Origin: Auanema rhodensis
Taxonomy: Eukaryota > Nematoda > Chromadorea > Rhabditida > Rhabditidae
Reading direction: 5' to 3'
Assembly (NCBI GenBank): GCA_964057225.1
Contig: OZ059900.1
Span: forward strand, 7,884,501-7,948,500
DNA: 64,000 nucleotides
Position 1 is the stretch's first letter. Each line of letters starts with the position of its first letter. The notes beneath the pieces were generated by a model. The model did not search any database and had not been told where the DNA came from. It saw only the letters and a program-made list of their open reading frames with translations. Below are positions 41,901-56,027 of the stretch, in pieces. The position numbers and the translations under genes are program-made.

Positions 41901-44900
41901 TTCAACGATTTTGGGTACAAAACATGTGAAAACTGTATGTTTTGATCAGACCCTTTGAGATATGGATTTGAAATTCAGGATTCATAAACTTCGACTATTT
42001 CTACATATATATGTCCAATTTTAACCACTTTGGTCAAAAAGGACCGAAAATATCAAGAATTATTGGTTTTTTGGGGTTTGAAGGGCATTTTGGCAAAATC
42101 AGTCAAACTTTTGATCTTAAGCATATTTTTTTCTTCTAAAACGACTAAATGTATGAAATACTGTCAAAGAATGTTCATATAGGTGTATTTTGCACGAATA
42201 TCAAAACTGATTGAAATATGGGCCTTTTTATGCTCAAAACGCCATATATTCAACGATTTTGGGTACAAAACATGTGAAAACTGTATGTTTTGATCAGACC
42301 CTTTGAGATATGGATTTAAAATTCAGGATTCATAAAATTCAACTATTTTTACATATATATGTCCAATTTTAACCACTTTGGTCAAAAAGGACCGAAAATA
42401 TCAAGAATTATTGGTTTTTTGGGGTTTGAAGGGCATTTTGGCAAAATCAGTCAAACTTTTGATCTTAAGCATATTTTTTTCTTCTAAAACGACTAAATGT
42501 ATGAAATACTGTCATAGAATGTTCATATAGGTGTATTTTGCACGAATATCAAAACTGATTGAAATATGGGCCTTTTTATGCTCAAAACGCCATATATTCA
42601 ACGATTTTGGGTACAAAACATGTGAAAACTGTATGTTTTGATCAGACCCTTTGAGATATGGATTTAAAATTCAGGATTCAAAAAATTTGACTATTTTTAC
42701 ATATATATGTCCAATTTTAACCACTTTGGTCAAAAAGGACCGAAAATATCAAGAATTATTGGTTTTTTGGGGTTTGAAGGGCATTTTGGCAAAATCAGTC
42801 AAACTTTTGATCTTAAGCATATTTTTTTCTTCTAAAACGACTAAATGTATGAAATACTGTCAAAGAATGTTCATATAGGTGTATTTTGCACGAATATCAA
42901 AACTGATTGAAATATGGGCCTTTTTATGCTCAAAACGCCATATATTCAACGATTTTGGGTACAAAACATGTGAAAACTGTATGTTTTGATCAGACCCTTT
43001 GAGATATGGATTTAAAATTCAGGATTCATAAAATTCGACTATTTTTACATATATATGTCCAATTTTAACCACTTTGGTCAAAAAGGACCGAAAATATCAA
43101 GAATTATTGGTTTTTTGGGGTTTGAAGGGCATTTTGGCAAAATCAGTCAAACTTTTGATCTTAAGCATATTTTTTTCTTCTAAAACGACTAAATGTATGA
43201 AATACTGTCATAGAATGTTCATATAGGTGTATTTTGCACGAATATCAAAACTGATTGAAATATGGGCCTTTTTATGTTCAAAACGCCATATATTCAACGA
43301 TTTTGGGTACAAAACATGTGAAAACTGTATGTTTTGATCAGACCCTTTGAGATATGGATTTGAAATTCAGGATTCATAAACTTTGACTATTTTTACATAT
43401 ATATGTCCAATTTTAACCACTTTGGTCGAAAAGGACCGAAAATATCAAGAATTATTGGTTTTTTGGGGATTGAAGGGCATTTTGGCAAAATCAGTCAAAC
43501 TTTTGATCTTAAGCATATTTTTTTCTTCTAAAACGACTAAATGTATGAAATACTGTCATAGAATGTTCATATAGGTGTATTTTGCACGAATATCAAAACT
43601 GATTGAAATATGGGCCTTTTTATGCTCAAAACGCCATATATTCAACGATTTTGGGTACAAAACATGTGAAAACTGTATGTTTTGATCAGACCCTTTGAGA
43701 TATGGATTTGAAATTCAGGATTCATAAACTTTGACTATTTTTACATATATATGTCCAATTTTAACCACTTTGGTCAAAAAGGACCGAAAATATCAAGAAT
43801 TATTGGTTTTTTGGGGTTTGAAGGGCATTTTGGCTAAATCAGTCAAACTTTTGATCTTAAGCATATTTTTTTCTTCTAAAACGACTAAATGTATGAAATA
43901 CTGTCAAAGAATGTTCATATAGGTGTATTTTGCACGAATATCAAAACTGATTGAAATATGGGCCTTTTTATGCTCAAAACGCCATATATTCAACGATTTT
44001 GGGTACAAAACATGTGAAAACTGTATGTTTTGATCAGACCCTTTGAGATATGGATTTGAAATTCAGGATTCATAAACTTCGACTATTTCTACATATATAT
44101 GTCCAATTTTAACCACTTTGGTCAAAAAGGACCGAAAATATCAAGAATTATTGGTTTTTTGGGGTTTGAAGGGCATTTTGGCAAAATCAGTCAAACTTTT
44201 GATCTTAAGCATATTTTTTTCTTCTAAAACGACTAAATGTATGAAATACTGTCAAAGAATGTTCATATAGGTGTATTTTGCACGAATATCAAAACTGATT
44301 GAAATATGGGCCTTTTTATGCTCAAAACGCCATATATTCAACGATTTTGGGTACAAAACATGTGAAAACTGTATGTTTTGATCAGACCCTTTGAGATATG
44401 GATTTAAAATTCAGGATTCATAAAATTCAACTATTTTTACATATATATGTCCAATTTTAACCACTTTGGTCAAAAAGGACCGAAAATATCAAGAATTATT
44501 GGTTTTTTGGGGTTTGAAGGGCATTTTGGCAAAATCAGTCAAACTTTTGATCTTAAGCATATTTTTTTCTTCTAAAACGACTAAATGTATGAAATACTGT
44601 CATAGAATGTTCATATAGGTGTATTTTGCACGAATATCAAAACTGATTGAAATATGGGCCTTTTTATGCTCAAAACGCCATATATTCAACGATTTTGGGT
44701 ACAAAACATGTGAAAACTGTATGTTTTGATCAGACCCTTTGAGATATGGATTTAAAATTCAGGATTCATAAAATTTGACTATTTTCACATATATATGTCC
44801 AATTTTAACCACTTTGGTCAAAAAGGACCGAAAATATCAAGAATTATTGGTTTTTTGGGGTTTGAAGGGCATTTTGGCAAAATCAGTCAAACTTTTGATC

Positions 44901-47328
44901 TTAAGCATATTTTTTTCTTCTAAAACGACTAAATGTATGAAATACTGTCATAGAATGTTCATATAGGTGTATTTTGCACGAATATCAAAACTGATTGAAA
45001 TATGGGCCTTTTTATGCTCAAAACGCCATATATTCAACGATTTTGGGTACAAAACATGTGAAAACTGTATGTTTTGATCAGACCCTTTGAGATATGGATT
45101 TGAAATTCAGGATTCATAAACTTTGACTATGTTTACATATATATGTCCAATTTTAACCACTTTGGTCAAAAAGGACCGAAAATATCAAGAATTATTGGTT
45201 TTTTGGGGTTTGAAGGGCATTTTGGCTAAATCAGTCAAACTTTTGATCTTAAGCATATTTTTTTCTTCTAAAACGACTAAATGTATGAAATACTGTCAAA
45301 GAATGTTCATATAGGTGTATTTTGCACGAATATCAAAACTGATTGAAATATGGGCCTTTTTATGCTCAAAACGCCATATATTCAACGATTTTGGGTACAA
45401 AACATGTGAAAACTGTATGTTTTGATCAGACCCTTTGAGATATGGATTTAAAATTCAGGATTCATAAAATTCGACTATTTTTACATATATATGTCCAATT
45501 TTAACCACTTTGGTCAAAAAGGACCGAAAATATCAAGAATTATTGGTTTTTTGGGGTTTGAAGGGCATTTTGGCAAAATCAGTCAAACTTTTGATCTTAA
45601 GCATATTTTTTTCTTCTAAAACGACTAAATGTATGAAATACTGTCATAGAATGTTCATATAGGTGTATTTTGCACGAATATCAAAACTGATTGAAATATG
45701 GGCCTTTTTATGTTCAAAACGCCATATATTCAACGATTTTGGGTACAAAACATGTGAAAACTGTATGTTTTGATCAGACCCTTTGAGATATGGATTTGAA
45801 ATTCAGGATTCATAAACTTTGACTATTTTTACATATATATGTCCAATTTTAACCACTTTGGTCGAAAAGGACCGAAAATATCAAGAATTATTGGTTTTTT
45901 GGGGATTGAAGGGCATTTTGGCAAAATCAGTCAAACTTTTGATCTTAAGCATATTTTTTTCTTCTAAAACGACTAAATGTATGAAATACTGTCATAGAAT
46001 GTTCATATAGGTGTATTTTGCACGAATATCAAAACTGATTGAAATATGGGCCTTTTTATGCTCAAAACGCCATATATTCAACGATTTTGGGTACAAAACA
46101 TGTGAAAACTGTATGTTTTGATCAGACCCTTTGAGATATGGATTTGAAATTCAGGATTCATAAACTTTGACTATTTTTACATATATATGTCCAATTTTAA
46201 CCACTTTGGTCAAAAAGGACCGAAAATATCAAGAATTATTGGTTTTTTGGGGTTTGAAGGGCATTTTGGCTAAATCAGTCAAACTTTTGATCTTAAGCAT
46301 ATTTTTTTCTTCTAAAACGACTAAATGTATGAAATACTGTCAAAGAATGTTCATATAGGTGTATTTTGCACGAATATCAAAACTGATTGAAATATGGGCC
46401 TTTTTATGCTCAAAACGCCATATATTCAACGATTTTGGGTACAAAACATGTGAAAACTGTATGTTTTGATCAGACCCTTTGAGATATGGATTTAAAATTC
46501 AGGATTCATAAAATTCGACTATTTTTACATATATATGTCCAATTTTAACCACTTTGGTCAAAAAGGACCGAAAATATCAAGAATTATTGGTTTTTTGGGG
46601 TTTGAAGGGCATTTTGGCAAAATCAGTCAAACTTTTGATCTTAAGCATATTTTTTTCTTCTAAAACGACTAAATGTATGAAATACTGTCATAGAATGTTC
46701 ATATAGGTGTATTTTGCACGAATATCAAAACTGATTGAAATATGGGCCTTTTCATGTTCAAAACGCCATATATTCAACGATTTTGGGTACAAAACATGTG
46801 AAAACTGTATGTTTTGATCAGACCCTTTGAGATATGGATTTGAAATTCAGGATTCATAAACTTTGACTATTTTTACATATATATGTCCAATTTTAACCAC
46901 TTTGGTCAAAAAGGACCGAAAATATCAAGAATTATTGGTTTTTTGGGGTTTGAAGGGCATTTTGGCAAAATCAGTCAAACTTTTGATCTTAAGCATATTT
47001 TTTTCTTCTAAAACGACTAAATGTATGAAATACTGTCATAGAATGTTCATATAGGTGTATTTTGCACGAATATCAAAACTGATTGAAATATGGGCCTTTT
47101 CATGTTCAAAACGCCATATATTCAACGATTTTGGGTACAAAACATGTGAAAACTGTATGTTTTGATCAGACCCTTTGAGATATGGATTTGAAATTCAGGA
47201 TTCATAAACTTTGACTATTTTTACATATATATGTCCAATTTTAACCACTTTGGTCGAAAAGGACCGAAAATATCAAGAATTATTGGTTTTTTGGGGATTG
47301 AAGGGCATTTTGGCAAAATCAGTCAAAC
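29929..47328 (+). repeat. Array domain 6 (k=87-136), K-C-D-H-D-R six-monomer family
   Basis: The core hexamer K C D H D R appears intact three times, at 35,149-37,236 (k102-107), 39,325-41,412 (k114-119) and 41,413-43,500 (k120-125). Related partial blocks lie between, such as K C D H at k87-90 and K C D at k98-100. The D after C always carries 'attcaac' (A233) and the other D does not, so positions within the unit have their own markers. R copies carry G276 with A317. F copies with T335 alternate with R at k107-110 and k93-94. The last monomers (k134-136) carry T125, and k135 and k136 also carry C121. Confidence 0.85.
32713..34800 (+). repeat. Six-monomer block duplicated at 38,281-40,368
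   Basis: k95-100 reads D R R K C D and matches k111-116 in order. Both copies share secondary markers: T125 in the second monomer, G36 with A59 at the start of the K monomer, and A233 in the last D. The spacing is 5,568 bp (16 monomers), which is not a multiple of the local hexamer. A segmental duplication or gene conversion of a multi-monomer block is more likely than simple hexamer slippage. Confidence 0.75.
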
Positions 47329-50300
47329 TTTTGATCTTAAGCATATTTTTTTCTTCTAAAACGACTAAATGTATGAAATACTGTCATAGAATGTTCATAT
47401 AGGTGTATTTTGCACGAATATCAAAACTGATTGAAATATGGGCCTTTTTATGTTCAAAACGCCATATATTCAACGATTTTGGGTACAAAACATGTGAAAA
47501 CTGTATGTTTTGATCAGACCCTTTGAGATATGGATTTGGAATTCAGGATTCATAAACTTTGACTATTTTTACATATATATGTTCAATTTTAACCACTTTG
47601 GTCAAAAAGGACCGAAAATATCAAGAATTATTGGTTTTTTGGGGTTTGAAGGGCATTTTGGCTAAATCAGTCAAACTTTTGATCTTAAGCATATTTTTTT
47701 CTTCTAAAACGACTAAATGTATGAAATACTGTCATAGAATGTTCATATAGGTGTATTTTGCACGAATATCAAAACTGATTGAAATATGGGCCTTTTTATG
47801 TTCAAAACGCCATATATTCAACGATTTTGGGTACAAAACATGTGAAAACTGTATGTTTTGATCAGACCCTTTGAGATATGGATTTGGAATTCAGGATTCA
47901 TAAACTTTGACTATTTTTACATATATATGTTCAATTTTAACCACTTTGGTCAAAAAGGACCGAAAATATCAAGAATTATTGGTTTTTTGGGGTTTGAAGG
48001 GCATTTTGGCTAAATCAGTCAAACTTTTGATCTTAAGCATATTTTTTTCTTCTAAAACGACTAAATGTATGAAATACTGTCATAGAATGTTCATATAGGT
48101 GTATTTTGCACGAATATCAAAACTGATTGAAATATGGGTCTTTTTATGTTCAAAACGCCATATATTCAACGATTTTGGGTACAAAACATGTGAAAACTGT
48201 ATGTTTTGATCAGACCCTTTGAGATATGGATTTGAAATTCAGGATTCATAAACTTTGACTATTTTTACATATATATGTCCAATTTTAACCACTTTGGTCA
48301 AAAAGGACCGAAAATATCAAGAATTATTGGTTTTTTGGGGATTGAAGGGCATTTTGGCAAAATCAGTCAAACTTTTGATCTTAAGCATATTTTTTTCTTC
48401 TAAAACGACTAAATGTATGAAATACTGTCATAGAATGTTCATATAGGTGTATTTTGCACGAATATCAAAACTGATTGAAATATGGGCCTTTTTATGTTCA
48501 AAACGCCATATATTCAACGATTTTGGGTACAAAACATGTGAAAACTGTATGTTTTGATCAGACCCTTTGAGATATGGATTTGGAATTCAGGATTCATAAA
48601 CTTTGACTATTTTTACATATATATGTTCAATTTTAACCACTTTGGTCAAAAAGGACCGAAAATATCAAGAATTATTGGTTTTTTGGGGTTTGAAGGGCAT
48701 TTTGGCTAAATCAGTCAAACTTTTGATCTTAAGCATATTTTTTTCTTCTAAAACGACTAAATGTATGAAATACTGTCATAGAATGTTCATATAGGTGTAT
48801 TTTGCACGAATATCAAAACTGATTGAAATATGGGTCTTTTTATGTTCAAAACGCCATATATTCAACGATTTTGGGTACAAAACATGTGAAAACTGTATGT
48901 TTTGATCAGACCCTTTGAGATATGGATTTGAAATTCAGGATTCATAAACTTTGACTATTTTTACATATATATGTCCAATTTTAACCACTTTGGTCAAAAA
49001 GGACCGAAAATATCAAGAATTATTGGTTTTTTGGGGATTGAAGGGCATTTTGGCAAAATCAGTCAAACTTTTGATCTTAAGCATATTTTTTTCTTCTAAA
49101 ACGACTAAATGTATGAAATACTGTCATAGAATGTTCATATAGGTGTATTTTGCACGAATATCAAAACTGATTGAAATATGGGCCTTTTTATGTTCAAAAC
49201 GCCATATATTCAACGATTTTGGGTACAAAACATGTGAAAACTGTATGTTTTGATCAGACCCTTTGAGATATGGATTTGGAATTCAGGATTCATAAACTTT
49301 GACTATTTTTACATATATATGTTCAATTTTAACCACTTTGGTCAAAAAGGACCGAAAATATCAAGAATTATTGGTTTTTTGGGGTTTGAAGGGCATTTTG
49401 GCTAAATCAGTCAAACTTTTGATCTTAAGCATATTTTTTTCTTCTAAAACGACTAAATGTATGAAATACTGTCATAGAATGTTGATATAGGTGTATTTTG
49501 CACGAATATCGAAACTGATTGAAATATGGGCCTTTTTATGCTCAAAACGCCATATATTCAACGATTTTGGGTACAAAACATGTGAAAACTGTATGTTTTG
49601 ATCAGACCCTTTGAGATATGGATTTGAAATTCAGGATTCATAAACTTTGACTATTTTTACATATATATGTCCAATTTTAACCACTTTGGTCGAAAAGGAC
49701 CGAAAATATCAAGAATTATTGGTTTTTTGGGGATTGAAGGGCATTTTGGCAAAATCAGTCAAACTTTTGATCTTAAGCATATTTTTTTCTTCTAAAACGA
49801 CTAAATGTATGAAATACTGTCATAGAATGTTCATATAGGTGTATTTTGCACGAATATCAAAACTGATTGAAATATGGGCCTTTTTATGCTCAAAACGCCA
49901 TATATTCAACGATTTTGGGTACAAAACATGTGAAAACTGTATGTTTTGATCAGACCCTTTGAGATATAAATTTGAAATTCAGGATTCATAAACTTTGACT
50001 ATTTTTACATATATATGTCCAATTTTAACCACTTTGGTCAAAAAGGACCGAAAATATCAAGAATTATTGGTTTTTTGGGGTTTGAAGGGCATTTTGGCTA
50101 AATCAGTCAAACTTTTGATCTTAAGCATATTTTTTTCTTCTAAAACGACTAAATGTATGAAATACTGTCAAAGAATGTTCATATAGGTGTATTTTGCACG
50201 AATATCAAAACTGATTGAAATATGGGCCTTTTTATGCTCAAAACGCCATATATTCAACGATTTTGGGTACAAAACATGTGAAAACTGTATGTTTTGATCA

Positions 50301-52548
50301 GACCCTTTGAGATATGGATTTAAAATTCAGGATTCATAAAATTCGACTATTTTTACATATATATGTCCAATTTTAACCACTTTGGTCAAAAAGGACCGAA
50401 AATATCAAGAATTATTGGTTTTTTGGGGTTTGAAGGGCATTTTGGCAAAATCAGTCAAACTTTTGATCTTAAGCATATTTTTTTCTTCTAAAACGACTAA
50501 ATGTATGAAATACTGTCATAGAATGTTCATATAGGTGTATTTTGCACGAATATCAAAACTGATTGAAATATGGGCCTTTTTATGTTCAAAACGCCATATA
50601 TTCAACGATTTTGGGTACAAAACATGTGAAAACTGTATGTTTTGATCAGACCCTTTGAGATATGGATTTGAAATTCAGGATTCATAAACTTTGACTATTT
50701 TTACATATATATGTCCAATTTTAACCACTTTGGTCGAAAAGGACCGAAAATATCAAGAATTATTGGTTTTTTGGGGATTGAAGGGCATTTTGGCAAAATC
50801 AGTCAAACTTTTGATCTTAAGCATATTTTTTTCTTCTAAAACGACTAAATGTATGAAATACTGTCATAGAATGTTCATATAGGTGTATTTTGCACGAATA
50901 TCAAAACTGATTGAAATATGGGCCTTTTTATGTTCAAAACGCCATATATTCAACGATTTTGGGTACAAAACATGTGAAAACTGTATGTTTTGATCAGACC
51001 CTTTGAGATATGGATTTGGAATTCAGGATTCATAAACTTTGACTATTTTTACATATATATGTTCAATTTTAACCACTTTGGTCAAAAAGGACCGAAAATA
51101 TCAAGAATTATTGGTTTTTTGGGGTTTGAAGGGCATTTTGGCTAAATCAGTCAAACTTTTGATCTTAAGCATATTTTTTTCTTCTAAAACGACTAAATGT
51201 ATGAAATACTGTCATAGAATGTTCATATAGGTGTATTTTGCACGAATATCAAAACTGATTGAAATATGGGCCTTTTTATGTTCAAAACGCCATATATTCA
51301 ACGATTTTGGGTACAAAACATGTGAAAACTGTATGTTTTGATCAGACCCTTTGAGATATGGATTTGAAATTCAGGATTCATAAACTTTGACTATTTTTAC
51401 ATATATATGTCCAATTTTAACCACTTTGGTCAAAAAGGACCGAAAATATCAAGAATTATTGGTTTTTTGGGGATTGAAGGGCATTTTGGCAAAATCAGTC
51501 AAACTTTTGATCTTAAGCATATTTTTTTCTTCTAAAACGACTAAATGTATGAAATACTGTCATAGAATGTTCATATAGGTGTATTTTGCACGAATATCAA
51601 AACTGATTGAAATATGGGCCTTTTTATGTTCAAAACGCCATATATTCAACGATTTTGGGTACAAAACATGTGAAAACTGTATGTTTTGATCAGACCCTTT
51701 GAGATATGGATTTGGAATTCAGGATTCATAAACTTTGACTATTTTTACATATATATGTTCAATTTTAACCACTTTGGTCAAAAAGGACCGAAAATATCAA
51801 GAATTATTGGTTTTTTGGGGTTTGAAGGGCATTTTGGCTAAATCAGTCAAACTTTTGATCTTAAGCATATTTTTTTCTTCTAAAACGACTAAAGGTATGA
51901 AATACTGTCATAGAATGTTCATATAGGTGTATTTTGCACGAATATCAAAACTGATTGAAATATGGGTCTTTTTATGTTCAAAACGCCATATATTCAACGA
52001 TTTTGGGTACAAAACATGTGAAAACTGTATGTTTTGATCAGACCCTTTGAGATATGGATTTGAAATTCAGGATTCATAAACTTTGACTATTTTTACATAT
52101 ATATGTCCAATTTTAACCACTTTGGTCAAAAAGGACCGAAAATATCAAGAATTATTGGTTTTTTGGGGATTGAAGGGCATTTTGGCAAAATCAGTCAAAC
52201 TTTTGATCTTAAGCATATTTTTTTCTTCTAAAACGACTAAATGTATGAAATACTGTCATAGAATGTTCATATAGGTGTATTTTGCACGAATATCAAAACT
52301 GATTGAAATATGGGCCTTTTTATGTTCAAAACGCCATATATTCAACGATTTTGGGTACAAAACATGTGAAAACTGTATGTTTTGATCAGACCCTTTGAGA
52401 TATGGATTTGGAATTCAGGATTCATACACTTTGACTATTTTTACATATATATGTTCAATTTTAACCACTTTGGTCAAAAAGGACCGAAAATATCAAGAAT
52501 TATTGGTTTTTTGGGGATCGAAGGGCATTTTGGCAAAATCAGTCAAAC
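47329..52548 (+). repeat. Array domain 7 (k=137-151), 696-bp A#/F# dimer domain
   Basis: A# monomers (G211, T255, usually T335) alternate with F# monomers (A317 with A276) at k138-141 and k147-150, a two-monomer unit of 696 bp. Several F# copies also carry T115 ('tgggtc'; k=139, 141, 150), and T125 is nearly fixed. G211 creates GAATTC in k=137, 138, 140, 142, 147, 149 and 151, so EcoRI would distinguish this domain. The dimer run is interrupted at k143-146 by R, F, D, R monomers like those of domain 6. k=144 has a private 'gatataaat' near 49,963, and k=149-150 has 'aaaggtatg' near 51,892. Confidence 0.8.
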
Positions 52549-53957
52549 TTTTGATCTTAAGCATATTTTTTTCTTCTAAAACGACTAAATGTATGAAATA
52601 CTGTCATAGAATGTTCATATAGGTGTATTTTGCACAAATATCAAAACTGATTGAAATATGGGCCTTTTTATGCTCAAAACGCCATATATTCAACGATTTT
52701 GGGTACAAAACATGTGAAAACTGTATGTTTTGATCAGACCCTTTGAGATATGGATTTGAAATTCAGCATTCATAAACTTTGACTATTTTTACATATATAT
52801 GTTCAATTTTAACCACTTTGGTCAAAAAGGACCGAAAATATCAAGAATTATTGGTTTTTTGGGGTTTGAAGGGCATTTTGGCAAAATCAGTCAAACTTTT
52901 GATCTTAAGCATATTTTTTTCTTCTAAAACGACTAAATGTATGAAATACTGTCATAGAATGTTCATATAGGTGTATTTTGCACGAATATCAAAACTGATT
53001 GAAATATGGGCCTTTTTATGCTCAAAACGCCATATATTCAACGATTTTGGGTACAAAACATGTGAAAACTGTATGTTTTGATCAGACCCTTTGAGATATG
53101 GATTTGAAATTCAGGATTCATAAACTTTGACTATTTTTACATATATATGTCCAATTTTAACCACTTTGGTCAAAAAGGACCGAAAATATCAAGAATTATT
53201 GGTTTTTTGGGGATTGAAGGGCATTTTGGCAAAATCAGTCAAACTTTTGATCTTAAGCATATTTTTTTCTTCTAAAACGACTAAATGTATGAAATACTGT
53301 CATAGAATGTTCATATAGGTGTATTTTGCACAAATATCAAAACTGATTGAAATATGGGCCTTTTTATGCTCAAAACGCCATATATTCAACGATTTTGGGT
53401 ACAAAACATGTGAAAACGGTATGTTTTGATCAGACCCTTTGAGATATGGATTTGAAATTCAGGATTCATAAACTTCGACTATTTCTACATATATATGTCC
53501 AATTTTAACCACTTTGGTCAAAAAGGACCGAAAATATCAAGAATTATTGGTTTTTTGGGGTTTGAAGGGCATTTTGGCAAAATCAGTCAAACTTTTGATC
53601 TTAAGCATATTTTTTTCTTCTAAAACGACTAAATGTATGAAATACTGTCAAAGAATGTTCATATAGGTGTATTTTGCACGAATATCAAAACTGATTGAAA
53701 TATGGGCCTTTTTATGCTCAAAACGCCATATATTCAACGATTTTGGGTACAAAACATGTGAAAACTGTATGTTTTGATCAGACAATTTGAGATATGGATT
53801 TGAAATTCAGGATTCATAAACTTCGACTATTTCTACATATATATGTCCAATTTTAACCACTTTGGTCAAAAAGGACCGAAAATATCAAGAATTATTGGTT
53901 TTTTGGGGTTTGAAGGGCATTTTGGCAAAATCAGTCAAACTTTTGATCTTAAGCATA

Positions 53958-53967
53958 TTTTTTTTTT
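53958..53967 (+). repeat. T10 tract variant at unit positions 18-27
   Basis: The consensus is T7-C-TT-C. Here C25 is T, joining the run into ten Ts in k=156. The same T10 occurs at 58,828-58,837 in k=170. Both follow a monomer with the rare 'gacaattt', so they were copied together. Confidence 0.85.
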
Positions 53968-55680
53968 CTAAAACGACTAAATGTATGAAATACTGTCATA
54001 GAATGTTCATATAGGTGTATTTTGCACGAATATCAAAACTGATTGAAATATGGGTCTTTTTATGTTCAAAACGCCATATATTCAACGATTTTGGGTACAA
54101 AACATGTGAAAACTGTATGTTTTGATCAGACCCTTTGAGATATGGATTTGAAATTCAGGATTCATAAACTTTGACTATTTTTACATATATATGTCAAATT
54201 TTAACCACTTTGGTCAAAAAGGACCGAAAATATCAAGAATTATTGGTTTTTTGGGGATTGAAGGGCATTTTGGCAAAATCAGTCAAACTTTTGATCTTAA
54301 GCATATTTTTTTCTTCTAAAACGACTAAATGTATGAAATACTGTCATAGAATGTTCATATAGGTGTATTTTGCACGAATATCAAAACTGATTGAAATATG
54401 GGCCTTTTTATGTTCAAAACGCCATATATTCAACGATTTTGGGTACAAAACATGTGAAAACTGTATGTTTTGATCAGACCCTTTGAGATATGGATTTGGA
54501 ATTCAGGATTCATAAACTTTGACTATTTTTACATATATATGTTCAATTTTAACCACTTTGGTCAAAAAGGACCGAAAATATCAAGAATTATTGGTTTTTT
54601 GGGGTTTGAAGGGCATTTTGGCTAAATCAGTCAAACTTTTGATCTTAAGCATATTTTTTTCTTCTAAAACGACTAAATGTATGAAATACTGTCATAGAAT
54701 GTTCATATAGGTGTATTTTGCACGAATATCAAAACTGATTGAAATATGGGTCTTTTTATGTTCAAAACGCCATATATTCAACGATTTTGGGTACAAAACA
54801 TGTGAAAACGGTATGTTTTGATCAGACCCTTTGAGATATGGATTTGAAATTCAGGATTCATAAACTTTGACTATTTTTACATATATATGTCCAATTTTAA
54901 CCACTTTGGTCAAAAAGGACCGAAAATATCAAGAATTATTGGTTTTTTGGGGATTGAAGGGCATTTTGGCAAAATCAGTCAAACTTTTGATCTTAAGCAT
55001 ATTTTTTTCTTCTAAAACGACTAAATGTATGAAATACTGTCATAGAATGTTCATATAGGTGTATTTTGCACAAATATCAAAACTGATTGAAATATGGGCC
55101 TTTTTATGCTCAAAACGCCATATATTCAACGATTTTGGGTACAAAACATGTGAAAACGGTATGTTTTGATCAGACCCTTTGAGATATGGATTTGAAATTC
55201 AGGATTCATAAACTTCGACTATTTCTACATATATATGTCCAATTTTAACCACTTTGGTCGAAAAGGACCGAAAATATCAAGAATTATTGGTTTTTTGGGG
55301 TTTGAAGGGCATTTTGGCAAAATCAGTCAAACTTTTGATCTTAAGCATATTTTTTTCTTCTAAAACGACTAAATGTATGAAATACTGTCAAAGAATGTTC
55401 ATATAGGTGTATTTTGCACGAATATCAAAACTGATTGAAATATGGGCCTTTTTATGCTCAAAACGCCATATATTCAACGATTTTGGGTACAAAACATGTG
55501 AAAACTGTATGTTTTGATCAGACCCTTTGAGATATGGATTTGAAATTCAGGATTCATAAACTTCGACTATTTCTACATATATATGTCCAATTTTAACCAC
55601 TTTAGTCAAAAAGGACCGAAAATATCAAGAATTATTGGTTTTTTGGGGTTTGAAGGGCATTTTGGCAAAATCAGTCAAAC

Positions 55681-56027
55681 TTTTGATCTTAAGCATATTT
55701 TTTTTTCTAAAACGACTAAATGTATGAAATACTGTCAAAGAATGTTCATATAGGTGTATTTTGCACGAATATCAAAACTGATTGAAATATGGGCCTTTTT
55801 ATGCTCAAAACGCCATATATTCAACGATTTTGGGTACAAAACATGTGAAAACTGTATGTTTTGATCAGACCCTTTGAGATATGGATTTGAAATTCAGCAT
55901 TCATAAACTTTGACTATTTTTACATATATATGTTCAATTTTAACCACTTTGGTCAAAAAGGACCGAAAATATCAAGAATTATTGGTTTTTTGGGGTTTGA
56001 AGGGCATTTTGGCAAAATCAGTCAAAC
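55681..56027 (+). repeat. 347-bp monomer (k=161) with T9 tract
   Basis: The homopolymer at 55,698-55,706 is nine Ts, one fewer than the T10 variant, which makes this monomer 347 bp and shifts all later copies by one base. The likely route is C25 to T, giving T10, then loss of one T by slippage. It is one of only two length variants among 183 full monomers. Confidence 0.85.
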
